This document shows positions 35,091 through 46,961 of a DNA stretch of 64,000 nucleotides, piece by piece. Numbering within the stretch: position 1 is the stretch's first letter; each line of letters begins with the position of its first letter. Below the pieces are notes generated by a model. That model was not told where the DNA came from. It worked only from the letters and a program-made list of their open reading frames with translations, and made no database searches. Origin of the DNA: Pterois miles (taxonomy: Eukaryota > Chordata > Actinopteri > Perciformes > Scorpaenidae); the NCBI GenBank assembly GCA_947000775.1, contig CAMQGK010000008.1, positions 4,502,501-4,566,500 on the forward strand, in the 5' to 3' direction. The position numbers were made by a program, and so were the translations under genes.

Positions 35091-36658
35091 CATTTTAGCA
35101 ACTGCTACCTTCACATCAGCATTTCTTTTATGGATTTCATTAATACATTTTAACACAGCACACGTTACCTGCAATTTCAGTGAAACTATGACAGCCAATT
35201 TCCAATGGTGTTAAGAAACACAGCCTGAAATGTGGTTTCTTAATCAGATAAAACTTCAAAACATTAGAAGCTTGCCATATCCTCTGGGAGGAAGAGAGAG
35301 AGATAGGGATCCAGCAAAGGTTTCACATATCTCTCCTGGGAGAAAATATGTGCACAGCTAAATAAATAAATAAGAGCTGAAACAAATAAGTTTGCACTGC
35401 TGGGCAAAACACGGTGCAGCCACAATGTGGTATATGCTATCATCTCAGTTAATTAGTAGACTCATTAAATATGTGAACATGTTGATGTTGGATTCGTAGC
35501 AGATAGAACCTTTTTATAAATTGTCTAAAATGGCAAGGGTGTGATATCTTATTAATTAATCTTGTGCTCAGCATTACCAAATACCCTCAAGCCAAGTGCA
35601 TTAGAATCAAAGTGAATAGGCCGTGTAGCTGATGAATTAGTCAAATTGTAAGATAAATATTTTTTGATGGATGGTTTGATGATATTTCTCACATATTTAT
35701 GCAGAGTCGTACAACAAAAGTGTCCATATAGACACACATGTAGCCTTCACGGGCCTTTAAAACTTGGAGATTTTGCAGATGAATCTGCAATAAAACACAA
35801 TGCTGACAATGTTGCTAAGCTGATGTGTCCCTTTTGTTCATTTTCCATTTAACCCATTTCAGCGTCTCTTGCAAGCACCAAAAAGCGTCTCCCAGTGAGG
35901 CTGGCGCAAAGCTGTAATTAACCAAATCTTTTGCCTGAAGCTGTTGTAAACAAATCATTTCAAATCTAGCGGTGACCTCGTAGAATTTCAATTAACAACA
36001 TGAAAGCCATGTAGCTTTTAAAGAAATGCACTTTAGCACTATGGGAATATTCACAAGGACATCTTCAAAGAAATTTGGCATATTTTGTGAAAAATGTATA
36101 ATCTTCATACTGTACACCATTTCCTGCAACACTGTAACCTGCAAAAGCTCATGAAAGCCATCAATTACTTAAAGAAACACATGCATAGTATTCAGTACTG
36201 ACCTAAATATAACCAACTAGCCATTTGTATGTGGGCAGTAATGACAAAGCTGACTTTCTAAAGGACCCCGAAATGCAGGGAAATTAAAATATTTAAAAAA
36301 TGTTAGACATGTAGTGCAAATATTTCAGCACTGAGGCTGGTCCAACAGGTCAACTATTGTAATGGATTTTTCATCCACTAATGTGGGCCAAATCAAGGAA
36401 AATGGGAGTTTTAAAGAATCTTGAAACTTTGAAACTGTACATGCCATATCTGTGTATAAGGGGGACCTTGACACAGTCATGAGAACTGTAAGCGTTCCCA
36501 CCACATTTGCCCCCGATCCAAGACAGGTTTTTGTAATAGTCATGGGTAATCTTGAAACAGGGAAAGAGTAGAAAAGCACATTGATGATCATATATGGAGC
36601 ATATAAGGAACACAGGGTGCCTCGACACTGCCGTGAGAGCTGCACCCGAAAAGTAGCC

Positions 36659-36755
36659 CTGTCTCCTAAAAACTAAGTTTCAGTACAACAAAACTGCATT
36701 GTGAATTTGGTTTTGAGAAAAATGTATTGTTGCCGATTACATTTTTTTTTACGTA
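36659..36755 (+). repeat. family F fragment
   Basis: A single arm of the element at 33688-34022: CCTGTCTCCTAAAAACTAAG, AGTACAACAAAACTGCATTG and GTATTGTTGCCGATTAC. Confidence 0.5.
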
Positions 36756-36810
36756 GCACGGATATGTTTGTAATGACAGTTTGCGGAAGTTCGTGTCGGG
36801 AGGAGCCCAA

Positions 36811-37171
36811 CCATCAGCTGCTTAGCTTAGCATAAAGACTGGAAGCAGATAGAAGCAGCTAGCCTTGCTCTGTATCAAGTTTAAAAAATCCACGTAGCAG
36901 CAATGGCATTTTTATGCTTCGATCTTCATATGGATGAAACAGATGAGACATAGCGTTTTAATTAGAGGTGCTGGCAGATGGATTGTGTACTTTCGGACGG
37001 AGCCAGGCTAGCTGTTTCCTCCTGTTCCCAATGTTTGTGCTAAGCTAAGCTAAGCTAACCGGCTGCTGGCTTTAGGTTATTTTTATTTAACAAACATATG
37101 GTAGTGGTATCAATTTTCTCCACCAAAAAGTGAATAAGCATACTTCCCAAAATGTCAAACTATTCCTTTAA
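36811..37171 (-). mobile_element. family E MITE (TTAA-type)
   Basis: Landmarks are CTTAGCTTAGCATAAAGACT, AGCTAGCCTTGCTCTG, a GCTAA tandem tract at about 37041-37060, CCGGCTGCTGGCTTTAG and the terminal TTCCCAAAATGTCAAACTAT then TCCTTTAAG. The end falls on TTAA, as in family A. The TAGCTTAGC motif near the left and GCTAAGCTAAGC towards the right are inversely related, so the interior is partly palindromic. I recall this as an abundant element in perch-like fish. It is non-coding. Confidence 0.7.
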
Positions 37172-38022
37172 GTATGGGGGTGTCTTACAGTAATGTTAGC
37201 TGAATGAATGGAGCGTCAATTCTACAGTGTAAGATTAGGCTTGGGCTGTCTTCATATTGATTTGAATGAATTACTTGTCAGTTCAAATTTGTTCAAACTT
37301 TGATTTTTGATGAAACACAGAATTATATATAAAGTATGAGTGACATCCATTGTGTAATCAAACACTAATTGATCTTAATTACATTAAGTGCTGGTTTTGT
37401 TTGTTTCCTTCACCGATTTTAGTGATAGAAAGAGGCAGAAAGGGGTTACTCTAAACATCTTTCTTGTTTAACCTTGATGGAAGTTTCCTTTTATGACAGG
37501 TTGCCTCGGTGCTGTTTAAAACGGCAGCTAATCAAAAGCTGTAAACTAGCAACTTAACTGTGTGATCTGGCTGGATTCTTTATCAGTGTGCGGTAATAGA
37601 CGTACTGCATTTTCTTGACGTAGGTCAATTATTTACTTCTGCTTTACAGAACAATATCTTCTCAGAACTGTATGTATGCTGTCAGATCCATGATGGGCTA
37701 CTTAGCATAATGTTTCTTCCCCACCAAAGTAAAAAAGGAAATGTACTCCTCATCCTCTGTCACGCCTCAACCATTCTTCTTCAAAAGTACTTCTACTTAA
37801 TTCCCCATTTTGCTTAAAACAGAGAGCTGGAGCTCTTAATGCTTTATTGGCAAACTGTCTTATTGGCACTACTTTATTACCCAGCTGGTCCTTTAGAAAA
37901 GCTCAGTGAAGGGTTGGTATATTCCCATCGCTGTCAGCTTTATCCAGGTGAAAGGTATAAGGTTTTCACAATTTTAGTATTAATAGTGTAAATATTGGCA
38001 TCCCGATATCACAGTGAAGTCT
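37172..38022. other. stretch without recognisable features
   Basis: No gene or recognised repeat. Confidence 0.5.
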
Positions 38023-38033
38023 AGTTTTATTAT
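38023..38033. repeat. direct repeat flanking family C copy B, left
   Basis: AGTTTTATTAT here is repeated at 38583-38593. Extending to 16 bases up to the element edge gives 13 of 16 matches. Confidence 0.6.
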
Positions 38034-38037
38034 GACT

Positions 38038-38582
38038 ACGGCTGTCAAAGTTAATGTGTTAATAACACCATAATGCAAATTTGGTGTTGCAAAATTTAGA
38101 ATGAGGTTAAATAATGCTGCAAACTGAATTTTGGCAAAAACTATGATGACCATTTGGACAAAGGGGTCCCTTGACCTCTGACCTCAAGATAAGTGGATGA
38201 AAATGGTTTCTATGGATACCCACTAGTCTCCCCTTTACAGACATGCCCACTTTATGATAATCATTTGAAGTTTGGGGCAAGTCATAATCAAGTCAGCACA
38301 CTGACAGTTATTGTCAGTTGTTTTTTATACTAAATGCAGTACCTGTGAGGGTTTCTGGACCATATTTGTCATTGTTTTGGGTTATTAATTCATTTCCAAT
38401 GATAATTATATATAGATAAATTTGCATAAAGCAGCATATTTGCACATTCCCATGTTGATAGGAGTATTAAACACTTGACAACTCTTAAGGCACATATTAC
38501 GCAACTGATTTGTGAATACTTGCGATAAATCACGGACAATCATGCAATTAATTGCAGTTAAATATTTTACTTTGACAGCCCT
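38038..38582 (-). mobile_element. family C element, copy B (complete)
   Basis: The ends CGGCTGTCAAAGTTAA and TTACTTTGACAGCCCT are inverted repeats, apart from one or two changes. The interior in order has GGGGTCCCTTGACCTCTGAC, ACAGACATGCCCACTTTATG, AGTCAGCACACTGACAG, TGTGAGGGTTTCTGGACC, CAGCATATTTGCACATTCCC and GACAATCATGCAATTAATTG. There is no open frame of note, so it is non-autonomous. It is flanked by direct repeats longer than those of hAT (8), Tc1 (2) or piggyBac (4) elements. Orientation is opposite to copies A and C. Confidence 0.75.
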
Positions 38583-38593
38583 AGTTTTATTAT
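38583..38593. repeat. direct repeat flanking family C copy B, right
   Basis: Perfect 11-base match to 38023-38033. Confidence 0.6.
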
Positions 38594-40135
38594 TACATTT
38601 GTTTGTTTTGATAACATGGATTTGCCGTTCTAGGGATTCTGTTTTGTTGTTATGCACATACAGTATGTTTTGTGCATCATTATTAACTATGTGCCCCTTT
38701 AATTTTGTCTTAAATTAAAGATATATTTGTCTGAGGTATATGGGACTGTCCCCTTTGCTGTGTTTCAGCACCGAGGCTGATTCAGGACCAAGGACAGCTC
38801 CATTCACAGTGGGAGGGTAAAGCATGAGGTGAATGAGGTACTACATTTAGCTTTACACACAGTATGCTAGCTCACTGCCCTATGCTGCATTTACACACAT
38901 CTGTTTTCCACGTTGATATATTAAGAGTTGTTTTGTGTTGATCAGCATCAAAAAAGCCACATTAATTCTCCTTAGTAAGACAATAAAACAAAAACTTCCA
39001 ACGGGGGTGGTGAATACTTTATATAGTCACTGTTATCTCCACTCGTCCTGCAACCTGCTGTCAAGGTGACATGTTATTTGTGAGGCTATAAGTGCATCTT
39101 CATGAACATCAAGGTTGACGCATAACTCCAGTAAGGCAATATATGGTTGGCATTTAATGGTCACAAAGAGAACAATCTCCAGACATCATTTAACTTTGTT
39201 TTTCCATGTCCATGAGAGAATACCTGAAGCTGATGGCTTGCCCATTTTGCAGACAAATAACCCACATGAAGTCAACGTCTGCAAAACACTGAGTTAGAAT
39301 GCCTGTGTCTGAAAATGTCAGGGATAGGTCAGAATTGAACCTGGATGAATTGCATTTTTGGTTTTTTTTTGTTGACAGTTAGCTGGAGAATGGAACTGTC
39401 AGCGGTTAAATGTTGCTCATTTTGTTCCACAGCTTCATCATAAAAGATTTTTCTTCACGGGCAGATTTCAAGTACGCTGCCTGAGAATCAATGTAGTAAA
39501 AATCCAGGGACTCAAAAAGTGTTACAGTTCTAGTGCTAGCATTGGAAAGTGTGTATTTTTGATTATTTTCTGGAAAAAGTACCGCAGTTTCTTCTACTTC
39601 TGGTAACATCAATTGTGTTCAGACCATCGACTCTGCGTCCCGTCCTCTGACTGATGAATGGGAGGGGCAGTAAGGTAATTATGCTCATCATGAGGTATAA
39701 TAGATACAAGCAAGGAGTATGATTTGATGTACTCTGCCTCCATCTCTCATCCCTGTTCACCTAGGACGAATTAATGAAGCTGAATTGAAGCACTGCGCCA
39801 AATTAGCTTTTTTTTTTTTTTTTTTTTTTTTGAAAAAAAGTTATAGCATCCGGGGCACCTTCGATTAATATTAAAAAAGGCTCTGGACCATGCAGTTTCA
39901 ATTACCTAAGAGAATCAAAATGCTGAAAAGGCTTCAAATTGATTTTCTTTCATAGAGCCCCCTGCCTCAAAAAATAAAATAGAGGTGGAGACCTTACAAA
40001 GACATATACACACAACTTCATGATTAGTTTTAGTCTTTTGTTTAGATATTTGTTTATTTTAGTTCAACTTTGTCATTTTTAATTTGCTTTGTAAAGGCAG
40101 CTGAAAGGGCACTAGCACTGTTTCTGTAACAAGAT
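38594..40135. other. stretch without recognisable genes
   Basis: No gene or repeat family recognised. The only conspicuous feature is the T-run at 39808-39831. Confidence 0.5.
39808..39831. repeat. poly-T tract
   Basis: About 24 consecutive T. Confidence 0.9.
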
Positions 40136-40478
40136 TTAAAGGAACAGTACGTAGCATTTGTGGTATCTATTAGCAAAAATGGAATAAAATATTAATAAGT
40201 ATGTTTTCTTTAGTGTATCACGACTTTAAAATATGAATCATATTTTCATTACCTTAGACTAAGCTGTTCAAATCAAGATACAGCATGGGTCCTCTTCACG
40301 GAGCAGGCCACCATGTTTCTACCGTAGCCCACACTGGACACACCAAACACTCGCTATTACATTCAAGTTTTCACGTTGGCCATTATTTTTGTCCTACACG
40401 CTTTGCACAAGTTTCAGTTGGTCGCAATCTGATGCCTCATTGAAAGATGCCACCAAAGTCTACACACTGCACCTTTAA
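40136..40478 (+). mobile_element. family A MITE, complete copy with TTAA ends
   Basis: TTAA at 40136-40139 and 40475-40478 bracket inverted ends: AGGAACAGTACGTAGCATTT on the left and, in inverse on the right, AGGTGCAGTGTGTAGACTTT. The interior carries AATATTAATAAGTATGTTTT, GTCCTCTTCACGGAGCAGG, CACCATGTTTCTACCGTAGC and TCAGTTGGTCGCAATCTG. It is 343 bp and non-coding. TTAA duplications point to piggyBac or Kolobok machinery for mobilisation. This copy serves as the reference for the partial copies at 428, 21065 and 53265. Confidence 0.8.
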
Positions 40479-40550
40479 GTTGAGAAAATATCTTTTAAAA
40501 ATGGATTAAATTCAGCAAACCAGATCAACCCGGTGCAGAATTTTATAGAT

Positions 40551-40700
40551 CAGTGGTTCCAATATGGGGATAACGACCCAATAAGGGGTCATAAGCTGAG
40601 TCTAAATGGTCCTGATATGATTAAGAAAACAGGAGTAGAAAAAATATGGATAATTTAATCTCCATAAAATTAAAAAAATAAAACCACTTAAACAATTTTG
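40551..40700 (+). mobile_element. hAT-type terminal fragment
   Basis: It starts CAGTGGTTCCAATATGGGG, then ACGACCCAATAAGGGGTCAT. The CAGTGGTTCC start with alternating GGGTC/GACCC motifs is a known hAT-type terminus. The element at 58308-58840 has the same design. No right end is visible, so the right boundary is approximate. Confidence 0.5.
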
Positions 40701-42224
40701 CCACAGAGTTTTTATAGTGCCTTTAATGTTCAGTTTTTTTGACAGCTGATTATATTTTTGTATTGAGGTCATAGGCAGTGATGGTGTTGTACAAGACAGC
40801 ATTACATTCAGAGGTGTTTCTAATATTCTGTCCCCCTCATGTATCTCTCAGTATAATGTAGTCCAGTACAACACCACCTTTGACTACGACCTAAGTAATA
40901 AACCTATAATTACAGCTAAGTTCAGCGACATCATAACCTATCCTGTGTTTCATTCAGAAGCTGGTAGATAATTTCGAAACTTTTGTTTACGGAAGTTTTT
41001 TCCAGTTATAAAATGTGAAGCAAAGACTGATATCGGTTGGATGGCCAAAAGACAACAACTGAGGAGATTACATCGCCTGTAATACACACAGAAAATAAAT
41101 CAAACCTGAAAAACCTCCTCCCACAATGTCAGCTTTTCAGGAAATTAAAAAATAAAAATCCAGATTTGACTACCGTACATTTCACAGGCTCAAAGAGATG
41201 AGGACGTTTCTCATCACGCAGATCGTGTAATCCGGCATTTGAAGTTGAGCATGAAAATGACCAAAACAAGTTGGAGTTCAGAGGTTTGTGTTCCCACAGC
41301 GAAGCAGAAAATTTGGAAGTTCCAGGATTAAATGTACAACTACCTGACCTGAAGTTTTCCTGATATGAAAGAGTCCATTATGCTGAATGAAAGAGTCTGT
41401 TTGGGGGCTTTGTGCTTACTGGTAACACTGTTTGCTCACAAATACAATCTATTTATTCAGTCATTTGTGAAAAAGCAAATGTTGTCTGAAAATCCCTTTA
41501 TATTGTACTGCTAACCTCTGATGTGCATGTCAAAACCAGTCCATGCAGGCCCATACACCTTTACTCACAAACACACAAACCCACATACACATTAGACACA
41601 GAGTCAGTGACTTGCCATAAGGTGGAGCGCAGATAATAGATTTAGGCAACTGTAAGCAGATTTGAGCGTGCGCCTTACTTAAACGCAGATCATTCGTTGG
41701 CTGTAAACAGGCTTTGGAGAAATCAAACCGTTAAATGGAAAATACATTTATTAATTCAATCCGCTTAGTTCAGGTTCAGCTCCTTTCCCCTCAAATTAAG
41801 TTTGCTGGATTTCACAGGATATTAGCAGGCGAGAAGAAAAGAGGGGCATCGGGGGTGGCTGCCGTGTCGTTGCAGTCGTGTAGGCGACTTGATGTCACTT
41901 TAACCTCGACTCAAACGTCCCTCAGACTGAAAGAACGGTGGTGAAAGAACAGAGCTAATAAGGCAAACTGTGGTAAGGAAGATTGAATTCTGAATAGCCT
42001 GTACTTGTCAGCTGTAGCAGGTCATACCAGAGGAAGCTGGTGGATGTTTTCGCTTCCCTATATAATGGCCGACCATGGTATAATTTACAGCATAAAGGCC
42101 GCAAGCTAACAGTCATTAACTTTCTGAATGTGAAATCCCGCATGAAAAGGAGTAATATATGAATAGCTGTCACTCACCAGGATTGCCGTTGGTGTTCAAT
42201 AGAATCTATGTCCATTCTCCGCAG
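40701..42224. other. stretch without recognisable features
   Basis: Single-copy-looking DNA without a supported gene. Confidence 0.5.
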
Positions 42225-43507
42225 TGGTTTAACCCAACCAAAGGTTTGATCAAACTTGAGACCCATTTCCAAGCTCCCCTTTTTATCCAGATTACTGGAA
42301 AAAAGTTGTTTACCAGCAGCTTTGTTCCTGTTAAAACAAGAACGAAATATTCAGAGCTCCGAAGTCTGGTTTTAGGGAGCAACATAGCGCTGAATCTGCT
42401 CTTTTAAAAGAGTACAATGATTTATTATTAGCAGCGGACAATGGAGGCTGTACTATTTTAGTCCTTTTAGACCTTAGTGCAGCCTTCGGTAGAGTGGATC
42501 ATGAAGTCCTTATTTTCAAACTTGAAAAATAGGTTGGGATTCAGCCCTAAAATGGTTCATGTCCAATCTAGAAAACAAAAGTTTCTCTGTGTCTGTGGAG
42601 AATGTGTCTTCCTCCTCAGCCCCGTTTACTTGCGGGGTCCCTCAGGGCTCTGTTCTGGTTCCTCTGCTGTTCTACCTATATATGCTCCCACTGGGGCCTC
42701 TAATTCGGAAGCACAACATCTCCTTCCACTGTTTTGTGGACAATACCCAGCTGGATGTACCATGAAAAAGTCCTAGCCTTTGACTGTCTCCAGGACATTA
42801 AAGTCTGGATGTCCAAACACGTCCTGGTGTCGAATGAACTGAAAACCTTAGTGGGTTCTGTTTGGCCCCCCAGAACCCAACAGCTTTCTGTGTGAAAATA
42901 TTGGCCCTCTGTCATGCTGTGTGAAACCTCATGCAAAAAAAACCCTTGGGATGATTTTTAATTCTGCTTTTAGGTTTGACAGATAAACTCTGCGGTGAGA
43001 GGCAGTTTCTTCCAACTGCCTAGCAAAGCCTAGCAAAAGTAAAACCCTTGTTATCTTTCCAAGACTGTGAAAAAGTAATCTACGCTTTTATTATGACTCG
43101 CCTTGACTACTGTAACTCCTTCTACATGGGAGTCAGTCTTCTCTGTCACATCTGCAGTATGTGCAGAATGCTGCTGCAAGTTTTTTAACTGGTTCCCAGA
43201 AATGTAGACATTTTCCCCCGTACTCGCTTCCCTCTACTGGCTCCCTGTCACTTTTAGAGTTAACTTTAAGACTCTTCTGGTCGTCTCTCCGGCTCGGCGG
43301 AAGGCAAAGCTCCAGGCCCACCTCTTTGGCTTTTGAATGTACTTGAATTTGAATACTAACTGGCCTTTTTTAAGCTTTTCTGGATTTTGTCTTCTATATG
43401 TGTGGTTTTGCTGTCTGTTGAACTGTTATTCTGCCTAGGTCTGTAAAGCACTTTGGTCAGCGCATGTGGTTTCAAATGTGCTATGGAAATAACTTGGACT
43501 TGACTTC
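42225..43507 (+). pseudogene. L2/CR1-type LINE, 5-prime truncated, reverse transcriptase relic
   Basis: Across shifting plus-strand frames the sequence gives LRPISKLPFLSRLLE, then DNGGCTILVLLDLSAAF with VDHE (RT motif A), TCGVPQGSVLVPLLFYLYML (motif B) and CFVDNTQLD. The last is a damaged version of the catalytic Y/FADDTQL box: both the alanine and the second aspartate are replaced. Later blocks give CLQDIK, WMSK and VLASLYWLPV. The 3-prime end CTGTAAAGCACTTTGGTC...GGACTTGACTT is the usual tail of fish L2-type elements. There are many frameshifts and stops, and no endonuclease domain remains. Confidence 0.85.
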
Positions 43508-44164
43508 GTTGTGTTGTATGAGTTATACAATGCGTTAAAGAATGAAATCAAGGATCTTGGAAGTGAACATGGGTGAGAGGTCCTAGAAGTGCTCAAAACA
43601 TTGACAGATCCTTTACAGCGAAGCAAACAATGATTCATGTGCTGATGAAGGCCATGTGATATAATGAAAAGCTCTAGGACAGATGACTGCAGTACATTGC
43701 CCTTGAAGGAAGATTTTGTCAATTATTGTTTGCAAGGTTAAGAATTTACATCAAACTCTTGTCTGCTCATCAAACCACAGTCATTGTAGTTTATGATGAT
43801 GACTAATAATTTTTCAGCCCATCTGTATGAGACAAATCTGTATATTGCTTTCAATAGCCTCCATGGTTGTTTGAAGAATAAATTAAATGCTGTTGCAGTA
43901 AGAACTACTTTCTTTCTCGATTAAAAGGCTGTAACCATGGTAACATTAAGGATATGGACGCTATGTCTTTGGGGTTTCTCAGAATAAAAGAATAAAGAAG
44001 GAAATCCTACATATGGTTGGTATTTTTCAGGATGTATGTTTTCAGGCTGTAATCTAAAGTAATAAAATATAAATAAATACATAAATAACTCAGTATTAGG
44101 TTGCCTCAAGATAGTAATGAAACCTTGTATAATTTATAGGATGGCCCAATATCCATAGAATGTA
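43508..44164. other. stretch without recognisable features
   Basis: No gene or repeat recognised between the LINE tail and the family D copy. Confidence 0.5.
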
Positions 44165-44770
44165 CTGTGTATAAGAAGTGGACATAGTCACCATGACGTC
44201 GCCCACTGGTTTGTGGACTGCTGTTTTGAAGCCTCAAGTTCCACATTTTGGCCGTCACCATCTTGGATTTAGGCCATCGCCATCTTGGTTTTTTGCAACC
44301 AGAAGTGACAAAATAGGGTGGAGCTAAAACAACCAAACGTGCAATTTAGGTGACCAAAATAATAAGATTAACTTTCAATGCTGTGGTAGCGACCTGTCAA
44401 TCACAAGGTATCCTTAGGTAGCCTTAAAGAATACCCAGCTTTACAAAATGAACATCATGCTGTATTAAAGAGGATATACATATATATGTATGTCAACCAC
44501 AAGGTAGCCTCACCCTAAAGTGTACCCTACATTATGGTCTATTTTAAGACTTGAAACTTGCCATTGAGACCATAAACTCATGTTTACAATGTTTACTGAA
44601 GTAATAAATCAAGTGAGAAGTAGGCTCATTTTCTCATTGACTTCTATACAATCGGATTTCATTTTGCAACCAGGAGTCGCCTTCTGCTGGCTATTAGGAA
44701 AAAAAAATGCAATTTTGAGGCTCTTCTGAATTGGCTTCAGTTTTCCGAACTGGAGTTTGCTGCCAGCAGC
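44165..44770 (+). repeat. family D repeat, copy 3 (longest, with internal duplication)
   Basis: This keeps the left end CTGTGTATAAGAAGTGGAC and CATGACGTCGCCCACTGG, through TTTGTGGACTGCTGTTTTGA, CCATCTTGGTTTTTTGCAAC, CTGTCAATCACAAGG and GAGACCATAAACTCATG to GAGTCGCCTTCTGCTGGC. A segment containing GTCAAYCACAAGGTA and CCYTAAAG occurs twice (44396-44441 and 44491-44545) around a short TA microsatellite. This indicates an internal duplication. Confidence 0.7.
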
Positions 44771-46311
44771 TATCCTAGCACTGCTTATTTTAGTCAGCTT
44801 TTTGTTTGGTAGTAATTATTGAATTCCTCTTGGAATCGAAAATCCAAATCATTAAAACATTTCAAACACAATCTCTCTTGGAGTCTGGAAGGAGGGTGTA
44901 GGAGGACTTCACCTTGTGTCCTCGGTATGTGTAAAATCCTGGCAAAGGCCCCGCTTAATTGATTGTGAATATAAAAGGACGCACATTGAAAAATCGTACC
45001 TGGATTCACACAGCTCCATGCATTCACAACTAGTTGCCAGAGGAAAGAAGGAAAGGGGCTGCTTATCCTTCATTTTACCACGTCAGGCAGCGTTATTTGA
45101 AACAACAGCCCTGCAGGTACAACCCCACCTGTCTCTATGGTGTCAGTCTTTTCAGTACTGTTCTTGATTTGCACATGATTTATTTTTCAGCCAGCTACAG
45201 TCTTTTCTTACCTCTGATCATATGAAAAGAAAAGATGAAAGATTCTGACTGGCTGGTGAATTCAGCCAGCTCACAACTAGTCCGGATGATGGACAATGGT
45301 GAAAGAGAGCTATCTACAAAAGGTGAGAGCGTGTCAAATTTTTCACGGCTCCTACTGAAACTTTCAGCACAGATCTTTTGGAGCTCACTGTCAGCGTGTG
45401 GAGGTCAAGCCTCAAGGCTGAACTTGAAACAGCTGAGGGCCTCATGAAACATGGAGGACACCTCACTGTGCCTTTTGGCCACTTTCACCCCTGCTGCACA
45501 TCTTTCAGCCTAACATTCCTCTTCTTTGACCTTCTCGCATCTCTGTCCCTGAGTTAGCGGTTTCATACAGTCCAGCTCATGAAAACTATTTTCAAAGCTA
45601 ACTTTGAGATGTGACACTAAAAATATACTTTGCCTTATTTTTTCCCCATTTGTTAAAAGCTGTGAGAGACATTTTGTAATTGATAAAATCTCCACTGCAC
45701 AGGATGGAAATTGAAACCCCAAAAATGATTTATGTGGTCGAGCCTGCTAAATCGCCCTCAAAAAAAAAATAATACATTACTTTAGCATCGGTACAGCTAA
45801 TCGCTAGCCTAATGGAATGTGTGGCTGCCATATTGATCAGGAGTACAGCAATCACTCATAACCATGCCTTGAATGATCCGGTGTATAAACACATGATCAG
45901 CCCCCCTGCACCTGCTCATGACTGGCGATCAATATTCTCGGAAAGAAAAAGCAATTTCCAGAATAGGATGCTGGAAATGTCTCAGTAAGGTCAGAGTTAT
46001 ACTTGCAGGATTTTTAACATTTCTATCTGTCTGTATTTTGCAAAAAATACTTGACAGATTTTGAGATAACTATGTTTTGTTGTGTTTGCACTGGACCTTG
46101 TGTACTGTTACCAGACAGAATAGATTAGCCCAGAGATGCCCAGAGCTCCGAATATGTTCCAACCCTTTGTAATAAATTATTTATTATCAAAACCACACTT
46201 CTTTGGTTACCATAGGTTTTAGGCACAGTTCGTGATCTGACAGGAGTTCAGTTCCTTGATCTATGATCAGTCAGACATTGCTTGGGAATAAAAGTGTCTG
46301 AACATTCTGGC
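44771..46311. other. stretch without recognisable features
   Basis: No gene or repeat family recognised. The open frames are short and domain-free. Confidence 0.5.
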
Positions 46312-46500
46312 CAGGGCTCGAATCACAGGGAAAATTGGGGTGAGGAGGTCTGACCCCCCTATTACAACTTGGACCCTCCAGTGATGTTTGGGGGTATCTT
46401 AATACAATTTCAGACACCCCTAAAGTGGACCATACCATTTCTCAACCTTGTTAGTTGAATGTCTCATCTACCTGCCTGAGTTGCAGTGGCTTGTGTCCTT
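46312..46500 (+). mobile_element. possible DNA-transposon terminal fragment
   Basis: CAGGGCTCGAATCACAGGG followed by GGTCTGACCCCCCTATTAC has the look of an hAT-like terminus. No matching right end or duplication was found, so the call is tentative. Confidence 0.25.
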
Positions 46501-46561
46501 CTATGCACATGGCCATCGAGCACTGGAGACACTAATTTAGGTATTTAGCTGCTATCTAGAT

Positions 46562-46961
46562 AGTTAATACCGATTAAAATATTTAATTGTGATTAATCAC
46601 ATGATTGTTCATAGTTATTCACAATTAATCATGTTTTTATCATTCGAAATGAACCTTAAAGGGAGATTTGTCAAGAATTTAACACTGCAAATATGCTGCT
46701 TTATGAAAATGTATGTATATACTGTATTTATTATTGGAAATCAATTACAAATATTGTCTACAAACCCTGACAGGTACTGAATTTAGCTTAAGAGTGACAA
46801 GGCAGCATGACGTGGATCTGATGCAAGTATCATTACTCTAGCTTGAAAACTGCGCTCGCTAGAACCTCCAAAGCCCGATTTTGTTAACATGTTACAGAAA
46901 TTAGTGGCGTTAAAATGAATTTGCATTAACACGTTATTATCGTGTTAACTTTGACAGCCCT
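46562..46961 (+). mobile_element. family C element, copy C (internally deleted)
   Basis: This keeps GATTAAAATATTTAATTGTG, AATCACATGATTGTTCATAG, CTTAAAGGGAGATTTGTCAA, ATATGCTGCTTTATG and CCCTGACAGGTACTGAATTT. After a gap come GAAATTAGTGGCGTTAAAAT and the right end GTTAACTTTGACAGCCCT. The left terminus is eroded and no duplication can be seen. The region with GACATGCCCACTTTATG present in copies B and D is missing. Confidence 0.7.

Larger units (their letters stand above)
34023..36654. other. stretch without genes; contains microsatellites
   Basis: Apart from the CA and TA tracts listed separately I see no repeat family or gene. The paired open frames near 34264-34529 overlap on one strand and have no domain. 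About 35850-36010 is non-repetitive. Confidence 0.45.
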
